Shown: in pieces, positions 9,240 through 17,893 of the stretch
Position numbering within the stretch: the stretch's first letter is position 1
How the letters are laid out: every line of letters starts with the position of its first letter
Assembly: GCF_022662375.1 (NCBI RefSeq)
Contig: NZ_JAKNQL010000004.1
Location: forward strand, 186,001 to 250,000
Length of the DNA: 64,000 bases
Direction: 5' to 3'
From: Pseudomonas sp. CROZ-RG-20F-R04-15
Lineage (GTDB): Bacteria; Pseudomonadota; Gammaproteobacteria; Pseudomonadales; Pseudomonadaceae
Translations under genes and position numbers: made by a program
The notes under the pieces: model-generated
The model's database searches: none
Told to the model about the DNA's origin: nothing
The model's input: the letters and a program-made list of their open reading frames with translations, nothing else

Positions 9240-9731
9240 TCAAGCCGAAGGATGCAACGCCACAATCATGTCCACTTCAATCGCCGCATTCTTCGGCAAC
9301 TGATACACACCGACCGTGGTGCGCGTGTGCCGACCGGCATCGCCAAGCACATGACTGAACACGTCCGACGCACCGTTGGCCACTTCACTCAGGTCAACGA
9401 AGTCCGGCGTCGACTTCACGTACACGGTGACCCGCAACAACGCCTTGATCTTGTCCAGCGAACCGACGGCATCGACGATCAGCGCCAGACAACGCATTGC
9501 ACTGATACTCGCGGCGGCTTGCGCATCCTTGAGGTTCAGTTCCAGCCCAACCCGACCGGGGTACTGAATCTTGCCGTGGGTGCGCGGCACCATACCGCTG
9601 ATGTACAACTCATCGTGATGACGGATCAGCGGCGCGTAATTGCCGCCGGCGGTGTTCTCACCATAAATGTCGTAGTTCAGCTCTTGGGCCAGGGCAATAA
9701 AACGCTCGTCGCAGGTCATCCTCTCAGTCAT
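9240..9731 (-). CDS. RidA/YjgF-family protein
   Basis: A 163-residue RidA-fold protein. Characterised relatives hydrolyse reactive enamine/imine intermediates released by PLP enzymes. The signature RTTVGVYQLPKNAAIEVDMI carries the candidate catalytic arginine R137 and the glutamate E152 expected in deaminase-competent members. It is longer at the N-terminus than the usual 125-130-residue RidA, which points to a YjgF-like subgroup whose substrate is not known. ATG 9731 has AAGG upstream; an in-frame ATG four codons later is an alternative start. Its start overlaps the end of an antitoxin-like remnant. Confidence 0.85.
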   Translation of the reverse strand: MTERMTCDERFIALAQELNYDIYGENTAGGNYAPLIRHHDELYISGMVPRTHGKIQYPGRVGLELNLKDAQAAASISAMRCLALIVDAVGSLDKIKALLRVTVYVKSTPDFVDLSEVANGASDVFSHVLGDAGRHTRTTVGVYQLPKNAAIEVDMIVALHPSA

Positions 9732-9954
9732 TTCGCCCAGCCTTATGATCAGTGCATGAAGAACCGTAGGTTAAGACCGATGATTGCCGGAGATTCGATT
9801 TGTGGCAGGCCATCGACATAGTTGGATCCAAATCTAGGTGTTTCACGAAGTGATAGCAACCGGCCGCTAAGGCATCCTTCGCCACATTTTCACGGTGAGC
9901 CGCCATCTCTGCGACGCCCTGCATTAACTCCGCAAACAGATCGCGCTTTTTCAT
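9724..9954 (-). pseudogene. Probable remnant of a helix-turn-helix antitoxin gene
   Basis: The frame starts MKKRDLFAELMQGVAEMAAH, which closely matches the N-terminus of small HTH antitoxins of the HigA/NadS type (usual length about 100 residues). After residue 22 the resemblance stops: the expected LPxxxAEELxxIR and HTH core are absent and the frame continues with unrelated sequence for about 50 codons. No toxin gene is visible on either side. I read it as an internal deletion or frameshift that left only the N-terminus. It could instead be a short unrelated ORF. Confidence 0.5.
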
Positions 9955-10083
9955 CCAAACCTGCCCCATTAGAAAATAGCCCCTGGGATCCTAACTAATG
10001 AAAAGTTTTCTGAAGGTAGGAAATCTCTCTATAAGCAGACAGTCGTTTCCCAAAGACACGCTCAACCTTAAATAGCACCCAAC

Positions 10084-10122
10084 AAAAAACCCCGCACATC
10101 TCTCAATGTGCGGGGTTTTTCT
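10084..10122 (-). terminator. Terminator of the cyoABCDE operon (bidirectional)
   Basis: A perfect 12-bp stem, AACCCCGCACAT with ATGTGCGGGGTT, encloses a 6-base loop and has A- and T-runs on both sides. It lies 16 bp beyond the cyoE stop on the minus strand. Confidence 0.9.
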
Positions 10123-10137
10123 TCAAGCCTTTGAGCC

Positions 10138-11025
10138 TTACGGCGCGTACGTCAGCAGCAGCTCTGCGGGCACCTTGAAGTCCAGGGACATCATGACGCT
10201 CAACGCAGTGATGGTGAAGATCGAGAACACGAACAGCTTGCGTGCCCAGACCGTGTCATCCACCGCTTTGTAGCCGGTCCAGGCCATGTACAACCAGTAC
10301 ATGCCCATGGCCGCGGCGACGGCGAGGTAGCTCATGCCGGCGTAACCGCTGAAGGTCAGCATCAAGGTCGCTACGAGGAACGCCAGGATGTAGAGCAGGA
10401 TGTGCTTCTTGGCCACTTGAATCCCGCGCTTCACTGGCAACACCGGAATCGATGCGGCCAGGTAATCGTTGAAGCGGAAGATCGCGATGGCGTAGGAATG
10501 CGGCATCTGCCACAGGCTGAACATCACCAGCAACGTCAGCGCGGCCATGTCGAAGCTGTTGGTTACGGCAACGTAACCGATCACTGGCGGCATGGCGCCC
10601 GACAGACTGCCCACCAGCGTGCCGTGAACCGACTTGCGCTTGAGGTACAGGCTGTAGAAGCCGACGTAGATGATGAAGCCGATTACCGCGAACAGAGCGG
10701 CCAACGGGTTGGCCACCTTGTACAACAATGCAACGCCGAGAACACCAAGGATGGTCGCATAGACCAGGGCCAGTTTCAGGGAGATCAAGCCCTGCACCAG
10801 CACCCGGTTCTTGGTGCGTTCCATCTTCAGGTCGATGTCGCGGTCGATGCAGTTGTTGAACACGCAACCGGAAGCGACAACCAGGGATGTACCGATCATG
10901 GCAGCCAGAAACACCGCCAGATCGACATGCCCTTTCGAGGCCAGGAAGAACCCGCCTGCCACAGAAAGCACGTTACCGAAAATGATCCCCGGTTTGGTGA
11001 TTTGGATAAAGTGCTTGAGCGACAT
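10138..11025 (-). CDS. cyoE: Protoheme IX farnesyltransferase (heme o synthase)
   Basis: An inner-membrane UbiA-family prenyltransferase that attaches farnesyl to heme b, making heme o for the cytochrome bo oxidase encoded just upstream. The 295 residues contain several membrane helices. The first Asp-rich motif is [18 protein letters not shown] (about residues 55-72), with the conserved basic tail. It follows cyoD after 10 bp and is the last gene of the operon. Confidence 0.95.
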   Translation of the reverse strand: MSLKHFIQITKPGIIFGNVLSVAGGFFLASKGHVDLAVFLAAMIGTSLVVASGCVFNNCIDRDIDLKMERTKNRVLVQGLISLKLALVYATILGVLGVALLYKVANPLAALFAVIGFIIYVGFYSLYLKRKSVHGTLVGSLSGAMPPVIGYVAVTNSFDMAALTLLVMFSLWQMPHSYAIAIFRFNDYLAASIPVLPVKRGIQVAKKHILLYILAFLVATLMLTFSGYAGMSYLAVAAAMGMYWLYMAWTGYKAVDDTVWARKLFVFSIFTITALSVMMSLDFKVPAELLLTYAP

Positions 11026-11035
11026 CGGGTCTACC

Positions 11036-11371
11036 TCACTTCGCCATCATGTACGTGTGGATGCTGAACATGATCCACAGCGACAGGCCAACCAGCAGCA
11101 CGATCACGATCGCCGTGAAGACGAATGCAATCACGTTGTTACGCTGAGCAATGGAACGGTCCAGGTGCAGGAAGTAATACAGGTGAACGATCACCTGGAT
11201 CACTGCGAACAGCAGAACGATTGCCAGCGTGGTGGCTTTCGGCAGGCTCGGGTACATCACCAGACCGAAAGGAATCACGGTCAGGATCACCGACAGGATG
11301 AAGCCAATGGCGTACGACTTTACGCTGCCGTGGCCAGCATCATGGCTGTCATGGGAGTGTGCATTAGCCAT
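11036..11371 (-). CDS. cyoD: Cytochrome bo ubiquinol oxidase subunit IV
   Basis: A small membrane subunit of cytochrome bo, needed for assembly of the binuclear centre. It has 111 residues with a His-rich N-terminus ([15 protein letters not shown]) and three membrane helices. I chose ATG 11371, which overlaps the cyoC stop by one base (TAATG), rather than an upstream in-frame start 15 codons earlier. Confidence 0.93.
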   Translation of the reverse strand: MANAHSHDSHDAGHGSVKSYAIGFILSVILTVIPFGLVMYPSLPKATTLAIVLLFAVIQVIVHLYYFLHLDRSIAQRNNVIAFVFTAIVIVLLVGLSLWIMFSIHTYMMAK

Positions 11372-11994
11372 TACAGAGTCCCCATCAGGTAAACAACGGT
11401 GAATACGCAGATCCACACCACGTCCAGGAAGTGCCAGAACAGGCTCAGGCAGCTCAGACGGGTCTTGTTGGTCGCCGTCAGGCCGTGCTTGTTGACCTGG
11501 TACATCATGATGCCCATCCAGATCAGACCAGCGGACACGTGCAGACCGTGGGTACCGACCAGGGTGAAGAACGCCGACAGGAAGCCCGAACGGCTAGGAC
11601 CGAAGCCCTCGGAGATCAGCAGGTGGAACTCGTTGATCTCCATGGCGATAAAGCCTGCGCCCAGCAGGAAGGTCATGAACAACCAACCCAGAACCTGCTG
11701 CTTCTTGCCTTTGAACAACGCCAGCATGGCGAAGCCGTAGGTGATCGAACTGAACAACAGCAGAGCGGTTTCGCCCAGCACGTATGGCAGTTCGAAGATG
11801 TCGTGGCCCGCTGGGCCACCGGCTACGTTGTTTACCAGTACTGCGTACACCGCGAAGATCGACGCAAACAGAATGCAGTCGGTCATCAGGTAGAGCCAGA
11901 AACCGTATACGGTCATCTCGCCCGAGTCGTGGTGATGGTCATCGTGCCCATGGTCACCATGGGCGTGTCCAACATTGGTCACTAAGTTCGACAT
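11371..11994 (-). CDS. cyoC: Cytochrome bo ubiquinol oxidase subunit III
   Basis: Subunit III of the heme-copper quinol oxidase; 207 residues with five membrane helices after a His-rich N-terminus ([17 protein letters not shown]). It contains [14 protein letters not shown], a conserved segment of the family. It lies 3 bp after the cyoB stop and is coupled to cyoD. Confidence 0.95.
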   Translation of the reverse strand: MSNLVTNVGHAHGDHGHDDHHHDSGEMTVYGFWLYLMTDCILFASIFAVYAVLVNNVAGGPAGHDIFELPYVLGETALLLFSSITYGFAMLALFKGKKQQVLGWLFMTFLLGAGFIAMEINEFHLLISEGFGPSRSGFLSAFFTLVGTHGLHVSAGLIWMGIMMYQVNKHGLTATNKTRLSCLSLFWHFLDVVWICVFTVVYLMGTL

Positions 11995-11997
11995 GGT

Positions 11998-14028
11998 TTA
12001 AGCCTGTTCCAACGAGGTTTCAACACGGGTGGCACCGGCCGGGATTTTCCCTGCCGCAACCAGACGCTTGTGCTGCTCGGCTTCGATACGCTCGATCGTT
12101 TCAACCGGAACCATATAGCCCTGGTCGTCACGTGCAGCGTGGATCACGAAGTAGATGACGGTGCCGGCCAGGCTGGCGATCGCCAACCACCAGATGTGCC
12201 AGATCATCGCGAAACCGAAGACGGTCAACAGTGCGCCCATCACCACGCCAGTGGCGGTGTTGTTCGGCATGTGGATCGGCTCGTACTTGGCCGGACGCTG
12301 GTACGCAGTACCGTTTTCCTTGGCTTCAGTGAACGGGTCGATGCAGTCAGCCTTAGGCAGCACGGCAAAGTTGTAAAACGGTGGTGGCGACGAGGTCGAC
12401 CATTCCAGAGTGTGTGCATTCCACGGGTCACCGTGATCGCAAACGTTCTCTGGCTTGTTACGGTCACGCACGCTCACATAGAGCTGGATCAGCTGGCAGG
12501 CGATACCCACAGCGATCATCACCGCACCGAACATGGCAACGTACAGGTACGGTACCCACTCAGGGTTGGTGGTGGCGTTCAGACGACGGGTCATGCCCAT
12601 GAAGCCCAGTGCATAGAGCGGCATGAACGCGACGAAGAAGCCCGAGATCCAGAACCAGAACGCTGCTTTACCCCAGCCTTCGTGCAGCTTGAAGCCGAAC
12701 GCTTTCGGGAAGTAGAACGCGAAACCAGCGATGTAACCGAATACCGCACCGCCGATGATCACGTTGTGGAAGTGCGCGATCACGAACAGGCTGTTGTGCA
12801 GAACGAAGTCAGCACCCGGGATGGCCAGCAGTACGCCGGTCATGCCGCCGATGGCGAAGGTCACCATGAAGCCCAGAGTCCACAGAACCTGGCTGGTGAA
12901 GCGCAGACGGCCCTGGTAGATGGTGAACAGCCAGTTGAATAGCTTCACACCCGTCGGGATGGAAATCAGCATCGTCGCCAGACCGAAGAAGGCGTTGACG
13001 CTGGCACCCGAACCCATGGTGAAGAAGTGGTGCAGCCAAACCATGAAGCCCAGTACCGAGATCGCGCCCGAGGCGTAGATCATCGAGTGGTGGCCGAACA
13101 GTTTTTTGCCGGTGAACGCCGAGATCACTTCCGAGAAGATGCCGAATGCCGGCAGGATCAGGATGTAAACCTCAGGGTGGCCCCACGCCCAGAACAGGTT
13201 GACGTACATCATTGGATTGCCACCAAGTTCATTGGTGAAAATGTGGAAATCCATGTAACGGTCAAGGGTCAGCAGTGCCAGGGTAGCGGTCAGGATCGGG
13301 AACGAAGCCACGATCAGAACGTTTGCCCAGGTGCAGGTCCAGGTGAAGATCGGCATGTCCATCAGTTTCATGCCAGGGGTGCGCATTTTCAGTACGGTCG
13401 CGAGGAAGTTAACCCCCGTTAGCGTCGTACCTAACCCGGATAGCTGTAGCGCCCAGATGTAGTAGTCCATGCCCACGCCAGGGCTGTATTGCAGACCCGA
13501 CAATGGTGGATAGGCAACCCAACCGGTCTTGGCGAACTCGCCGACGCCCAGGGACAGGTTGATCAGTACTACGCCGGATACCAGCAGCCAGAAGCTCAGG
13601 GAGTTCAGGAACGGGAACGCAACGTCACGCGCGCCGATCTGCAGCGGCACTGCAAGGTTCATCAGGCCGGTGAAGAATGGCATCGCCATGAAGATGATCA
13701 TGATCACACCGTGAGCGGTGAAGATCTGGTCATAGTGTTCAGGTGGCAGGTAGCCAGGCGAACCCTCGGTGGCCATGGCCAACTGGGTACGCATCATGAT
13801 GGCGTCGGCAAAACCGCGCAGCAGCATGACCATGGCGACGATGATGTACATCACGCCGATTTTCTTGTGGTCAACCGAGGTCAACCACTCGGTCCACAAG
13901 TACGTCCACTTCTTGAAGTAGGTGATTGCAGCGAACAACGCCAGACCACCGAGCGCGATCATGGAGATGGTAATCATCACAATCGGTTCGTGGAACGGGA
14001 TCGCTTCCCAACTTAATTTACCAAACAT
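11998..14028 (-). CDS. cyoB: Cytochrome bo ubiquinol oxidase subunit I
   Basis: Catalytic proton-pumping subunit. It oxidises ubiquinol at the inner membrane and reduces oxygen at the heme o3-CuB site. The 676 residues are close to the E. coli length (663). Conserved heme-copper segments are present: [17 protein letters not shown] (CuB histidine and cross-linked tyrosine region), [18 protein letters not shown] (two CuB histidines) and [13 protein letters not shown] (heme histidines). It starts 3 bp after the cyoA stop. Confidence 0.97.
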   Translation of the reverse strand: MFGKLSWEAIPFHEPIVMITISMIALGGLALFAAITYFKKWTYLWTEWLTSVDHKKIGVMYIIVAMVMLLRGFADAIMMRTQLAMATEGSPGYLPPEHYDQIFTAHGVIMIIFMAMPFFTGLMNLAVPLQIGARDVAFPFLNSLSFWLLVSGVVLINLSLGVGEFAKTGWVAYPPLSGLQYSPGVGMDYYIWALQLSGLGTTLTGVNFLATVLKMRTPGMKLMDMPIFTWTCTWANVLIVASFPILTATLALLTLDRYMDFHIFTNELGGNPMMYVNLFWAWGHPEVYILILPAFGIFSEVISAFTGKKLFGHHSMIYASGAISVLGFMVWLHHFFTMGSGASVNAFFGLATMLISIPTGVKLFNWLFTIYQGRLRFTSQVLWTLGFMVTFAIGGMTGVLLAIPGADFVLHNSLFVIAHFHNVIIGGAVFGYIAGFAFYFPKAFGFKLHEGWGKAAFWFWISGFFVAFMPLYALGFMGMTRRLNATTNPEWVPYLYVAMFGAVMIAVGIACQLIQLYVSVRDRNKPENVCDHGDPWNAHTLEWSTSSPPPFYNFAVLPKADCIDPFTEAKENGTAYQRPAKYEPIHMPNNTATGVVMGALLTVFGFAMIWHIWWLAIASLAGTVIYFVIHAARDDQGYMVPVETIERIEAEQHKRLVAAGKIPAGATRVETSLEQA

Positions 14029-14031
14029 CGT

Positions 14032-14973
14032 TTACTCCTCTGCCCCGGCAGCTGAATGCGAACTCGAGTCAATTTCCGTGGCCGCCACTTCTTTCTCTTT
14101 CTTCTCGTGCTTCAGCGGCTTGCCCGGCTTCATACCTTCGTACTTGTCGACGATGATCTGGAACTGGTTCGGCGTGACCGAGGAGTAGAGCTCGACTGGG
14201 TTGTTCTGGCTCGGTTTGGCAAGGGCCGCGTATTCAGCTTGATCAAGCTGTTTAGGTGACTTCTTGACTTCACTTACCCAGGCGTCGAAATCTTCCTGAG
14301 TGGTGGAGATAGCCTTGAATTTCATACCGGTGAAACCCGCGCCGCTGTAGTTGGCGGAGATACCGTCCATTTCAGCGTTACGGTCAGCGATCAGGTGCAG
14401 TTTGGTCTGCATGCCCGCCATCGCGTAGATCTGGCCGCCCAGACCCGGGATGAAGAACGAGTTCATCACAGCGTCAGAGGTGATCTTGAAGTTGATTGGC
14501 GTGTGCGCCGGGAACACGATCTTGTTGACCGTGGCAATGCCTTGTTCCGGGTAGATGAACAGCCACTTCCAGTCCAGCGCGACCACTTCGATGGTCACAG
14601 GCTTGACGTCGGACTGAATCGGACGATACGGGTCCAGTTCGTGGGTCGAAATGTAGGTGATGTAACCCAGGGCAATGATGATCAGGACCGGGATGGTCCA
14701 GACTGCCACTTCGATTTTGGTCGAGTGCGACCATTTCGGGGTGTAGACGGCGTTCTTGTTCGACGCGCGGTACTTCCAGGCGAACAGAAAGGTCATGACG
14801 ATAACCGGCACGACGACCAACAGCATCAGCAGGGTCGCGGTGATGATCAGGTTTCGCTGTTCCAGGCCAACCTGGCCCGTTGGATTGAGCAAGGTCATGT
14901 TGCAGCCTCCCAGCAACAACGTGCCGAGCAGCGGCACTAGGCCTAGTAATCTGGGGTACCTGTTTTTACTCAT
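14032..14973 (-). CDS. cyoA: Cytochrome bo ubiquinol oxidase subunit II
   Basis: First gene of the operon. The 313-residue lipoprotein has a signal peptide ending LLLGGC, which makes C24 the lipidated residue, then two membrane helices (about 43-65 and 85-110) and a periplasmic cupredoxin domain. The CuA cysteine ligands of cytochrome c oxidases are absent, as expected for a quinol oxidase. ATG 14973 follows AGAGGTCGTGAG; an upstream in-frame start would add 18 non-signal residues. Confidence 0.95.
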   Translation of the reverse strand: MSKNRYPRLLGLVPLLGTLLLGGCNMTLLNPTGQVGLEQRNLIITATLLMLLVVVPVIVMTFLFAWKYRASNKNAVYTPKWSHSTKIEVAVWTIPVLIIIALGYITYISTHELDPYRPIQSDVKPVTIEVVALDWKWLFIYPEQGIATVNKIVFPAHTPINFKITSDAVMNSFFIPGLGGQIYAMAGMQTKLHLIADRNAEMDGISANYSGAGFTGMKFKAISTTQEDFDAWVSEVKKSPKQLDQAEYAALAKPSQNNPVELYSSVTPNQFQIIVDKYEGMKPGKPLKHEKKEKEVAATEIDSSSHSAAGAEE

Positions 14974-15729
14974 CTCACGACCTCTAAAGCAGCTTGCGCA
15001 ATGCAGTTGGGTTTTGATCGCCAACACTTCACCCTGCCAAGGGTTGGCATTTTCTTTGGATTGAATAAGGGCCGCCCGTCGCGCGTCAGACGCTCGACAA
15101 AACCTGGGACAGCGGTCAGTTCTTATTCGAATTCGTGGTCAAAGGCCTTGTTACAGACCAATTCCATTTGGTGCGGAAAGTTGGAAGGCACCGACACCTG
15201 GGTGTCTTGAAAGCCTTTCGACTTGCTCGACACCCGACTTTCTGATCAGTTCCTTAATAAAGGCTGAACAGTGCCGGGAATTCAGTGCGGGCGATTGTAG
15301 ATAGGTAGCGCCCTATACACCATGTCTTATCCCGAAATAATTTTTATCCGTTCGAGCAACAATCCATCGCCATTTTTGCAAAAGTGCCGCATGTTATCGA
15401 AATCGATTCTCAACAAAAACACCAAAAATTGTAGGTGTACCCGCGTCAGTTCAGACAGCTCTGAAGGCTTTTTCCTGACACCTGAACAGCGCAAAGCCCG
15501 ATAACCCAAGGCTTTTGGCCCTATGCCGGCGCTTGTTAAAACTGCCTGCTCTGGCACTCGCGTGCTAAAGCCGAAAAACCCCGAAACAGACCAATCCTTT
15601 TTTGTAACAACGGCCGATTCCGCTTCACCGAAGCGCCCTGCGACACGGCGTGTGTGACAACATGTCGCACACCTGCCACACCCTGCCTTGCCGTCCGTCA
15701 CGGTGTTTTCACCAACACTCTGAAAATGC
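14974..15729. other. Long gene-free leader region upstream of cyoA
   Basis: About 760 bp between cyoA and the dsbB terminator. It is more AT-rich than the surrounding genes in parts (for example around 15340-15440), and short ORFs in it have no family resemblance. It must contain the cyo promoter and any oxygen or iron operator. I could not find a convincing ANR box (TTGAT-N4-ATCAA). A GTGTG...CACAC inverted repeat at about 15650-15670 is the only visible dyad. Confidence 0.6.
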
Positions 15730-15769
15730 AAAACGCCCCGATTGGCTGATCCGCAAATCGGGGCGTTTT
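15730..15769 (-). terminator. Terminator downstream of dsbB (bidirectional)
   Basis: A 14-bp perfect stem, AAAACGCCCCGATT with AATCGGGGCGTTTT, encloses a 12-base loop. On the minus strand it ends in a T-run, 30 bp beyond the dsbB stop. Confidence 0.9.
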
Positions 15770-15799
15770 CTGTATCGGCCAGACTGCCGATTAGTTGAT

Positions 15800-16309
15800 T
15801 CAGCGCAGTGCTTTTCGGTTACGCGAGGTCAGCAGCGGCACCAGGATCACCACCAGCACGAACGCCACCAGTGCCCATTGTGCCAACGACAGACCGAGGA
15901 TCGGCGGGTACGGCGTCGAGCAGAAACCGTCGACCTGGAAGCCCAGCGGGAAGATCTTCGCCAGCGGCAGATCATCGACAATCGGCTGCAGCACATCGAT
16001 GCCGCAGCTCACCGCCGGATAGAACTGGGTGTACACGTGATGCCCGGCCACAGCCGCCCCGGCAAGCGCGCAAATCACCACCAGTACTTCGAATACGGTG
16101 ATGCTGCGACGGCTGCGCATGGCCGCGCCGATAAACGCAAACAGCGCGATCAGCAGCAACGCATAGCGCTGCAGAATGCACAGCGGGCACGGCGCCTCGC
16201 CAAGTACGATCTGCATGTACAGCGCACCGCCGATCAGTGCCAGGCAGATGATGCCCAACAGCACCAGAAAGCGCCGCTCACGTCCCAGTCGAATCGTTTC
16301 CTCGCTCAT
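15800..16309 (-). CDS. dsbB: Disulfide bond formation protein DsbB
   Basis: An inner-membrane protein that reoxidises DsbA and passes the electrons to quinone. The 169 residues have four membrane helices. The quinone-side pair is CPLC (C41, C44) and the DsbA-side pair is C102 (SCGID) and C130 (GFCS). R48 follows the first pair (LQR), as in E. coli DsbB. It stands alone between two repeats or terminators; no dsbA is nearby. Pseudomonas often carry two DsbB paralogues, and which one this is cannot be told. Confidence 0.93.
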   Translation of the reverse strand: MSEETIRLGRERRFLVLLGIICLALIGGALYMQIVLGEAPCPLCILQRYALLLIALFAFIGAAMRSRRSITVFEVLVVICALAGAAVAGHHVYTQFYPAVSCGIDVLQPIVDDLPLAKIFPLGFQVDGFCSTPYPPILGLSLAQWALVAFVLVVILVPLLTSRNRKALR

Positions 16310-16452
16310 CGCGTTTCCTTTATATGTCCATGGTTCAACCGGCTCGCGGCTGAAGGTTGTCGCAAGTCTACACCGGGGGAATAAACGATAAAGCGGTTAA
16401 GAAACGATTAACCTTTAAACAGAATTTAAGAATCGAGACCGCGTAACGGCGA

Positions 16453-16525
16453 TCGCGAGCAGGCTCGCTCCCACATTGGATCTGCGTCGAACACAAATCC
16501 CCTGTGGGAGCGAGCCTGCTCGCGA
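16453..16525. repeat. REPIN-type doublet (REP pair a)
   Basis: TCGCGAGCAGGCTCGCTCCC faces its inverted copy GGGAGCGAGCCTGCTCGCGA across about 27 bp. It lies between hmp and dsbB and is one of six such pairs in the window. Confidence 0.9.
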
Positions 16526-16547
16526 ATGACGGCAACCCGGTTCTGGA

Positions 16548-17729
16548 TTATTCCAGAGCTGAAGCCGGCCCGAAGAACTCATAACGGCTCTGCTTCTCCG
16601 GCACACCCAGTGCTTTCAGATGCCGCTTGATCGCGCCCATGAAGCCCTTCGGCCCAAGGAAGTACGCATCGACATCACGCTGCTGCGGCAGCCATTCGCC
16701 AAGCAGTGCCTGATCAAGCATGCCGACCTTATCCGCCTCCGGGCTGACACCATCATCTTCGGCATAGCAGTAAAAACGCTTCAACTGCGGATGACGTTCA
16801 GCCAACTCATCAATCCAGTCACGGAACGCATGCACGCTGCCGTTGCGCGCGCAGTGGATAAAGTGCACCGGACGCTCGGTCTCCAGCGCCGCTTCAAGCA
16901 TCGCCAGAGTCGGCGTGATGCCGACGCCACCGCTGATCAACACCAATGGCTTGTCGCTCGCGGTCAAGGTGAACTCACCCGATGGCGGGAACAGCTGAAT
17001 GCTCGCGCCGACATGCAGTTGATCGTGCAAGTGATTGGACGCACGGCCACCCGGTTCGCGTTTGACGCTGATGCGGTACTGACCGTTGTTCGCCAAGGCC
17101 GACAACGAGTAGTTGCGGCGGATTTCTTCGCCATCGAGGATCAGCTTCATGCCGATGTACTGACCCGGTTCGGCCGCGAGAATCGGGCCTTTGTCCGCGG
17201 GCTCGAAGTAGAAGGAGATGATTTCTGCGCTCTCCTCGACTTTGGCCGCAACGATGAACTCACGTGCACCGCGCCAGCCGCCGACGGCTTGTTCCTTCTG
17301 GTCGTAGATCGCGGTTTCGGCGCCGATCAGAATATCCGCCAGTTGCCCGTACGCCGCGCCCCAGGCGCTCATCACTTCTGGCGTGGCGATCTCTTCGCCG
17401 AGCACTTCGGAGATGGCGCGCAGCAAACAGGCGCCGACAATCGGGTAATGCTCCGGGAGGATCTGCAGGGCAACGTGCTTGTTGATGATCTTCACCACCA
17501 GATCGCCCAACTGGTCGAGCTGATCGATGTGCCGCGCGTACATCAATACGCCGTTGGCCAAAGCGCGTGGCTGGTCACCGCTGGCCTGGTGGGCCTGGTT
17601 GAACAGCGGCCGGACTTCCGGGTATTCAGAGAGCATCATGCGATAGAAGTGAGTGATCAGCGCCTCACCGCCGCTCTCCAGCAGAGGCACGGTGGATTTG
17701 ACGATGGCACGATCCTGGACGCTAAGCAT
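16548..17729 (-). CDS. hmp: Flavohemoglobin, nitric oxide dioxygenase
   Basis: Cytosolic enzyme that converts NO and O2 to nitrate using NAD(P)H. Its 393 residues match E. coli Hmp. The globin domain (1-137) keeps heme ligand H85, distal Y29 and Q53. The ferredoxin-reductase-like domain follows, with the FAD motif RNYSLS and a NAD-binding segment LISGGVGITPTLAML. It is divergent from norR, and a sigma-54-type promoter with three NorR-like sites lies between them, so it should be induced by NO. Confidence 0.96.
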   Translation of the reverse strand: MLSVQDRAIVKSTVPLLESGGEALITHFYRMMLSEYPEVRPLFNQAHQASGDQPRALANGVLMYARHIDQLDQLGDLVVKIINKHVALQILPEHYPIVGACLLRAISEVLGEEIATPEVMSAWGAAYGQLADILIGAETAIYDQKEQAVGGWRGAREFIVAAKVEESAEIISFYFEPADKGPILAAEPGQYIGMKLILDGEEIRRNYSLSALANNGQYRISVKREPGGRASNHLHDQLHVGASIQLFPPSGEFTLTASDKPLVLISGGVGITPTLAMLEAALETERPVHFIHCARNGSVHAFRDWIDELAERHPQLKRFYCYAEDDGVSPEADKVGMLDQALLGEWLPQQRDVDAYFLGPKGFMGAIKRHLKALGVPEKQSRYEFFGPASALE

Positions 17730-17771
17730 AAGGTTGACTCCTGAGCTTCTTTGAAAAGTTACCTTAGAGTT

Positions 17772-17788
17772 ATCAGGTTCCGTGCCAA
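17772..17788 (-). promoter_or_regulatory. Sigma-54-type promoter for hmp
   Basis: On the minus strand, TTGGCACG (complement of 17781-17788) matches the -24 element exactly. The -12 part reads CTGAT, a weaker fit to TTGCW, four bases further on. It lies about 45 bp before the hmp start and fits activation by NorR, an AAA+ enhancer-binding protein encoded on the other side. Confidence 0.65.
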
Positions 17789-17828
17789 CTTATTTATCTA
17801 TATAAATCAATATGTTAAAAATATCGTA

Positions 17829-17884
17829 GTCATAAAGACCTAAAGACCCTTATAGTCATCCGGACTACATCTTGTCTCTTTGAC
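17829..17884. promoter_or_regulatory. Three NorR-type enhancer sites
   Basis: Three copies of GT-N7-AC, the core recognised by NorR: 17829-17839 (GTCATAAAGAC), 17855-17865 (GTCATCCGGAC) and 17874-17884 (GTCTCTTTGAC). Centre spacings are 26 and 19 bp. They lie 40-100 bp upstream of the hmp sigma-54-type promoter and directly before norR, so NorR may also limit its own expression. E. coli norV likewise has three sites. Confidence 0.7.
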
Positions 17885-17893
17885 TACAAGACC

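Noticed and set aside
15322..15504. 60-codon frame upstream of cyoA
   Set aside because: No ribosome binding site, no family resemblance, biased low-complexity composition.
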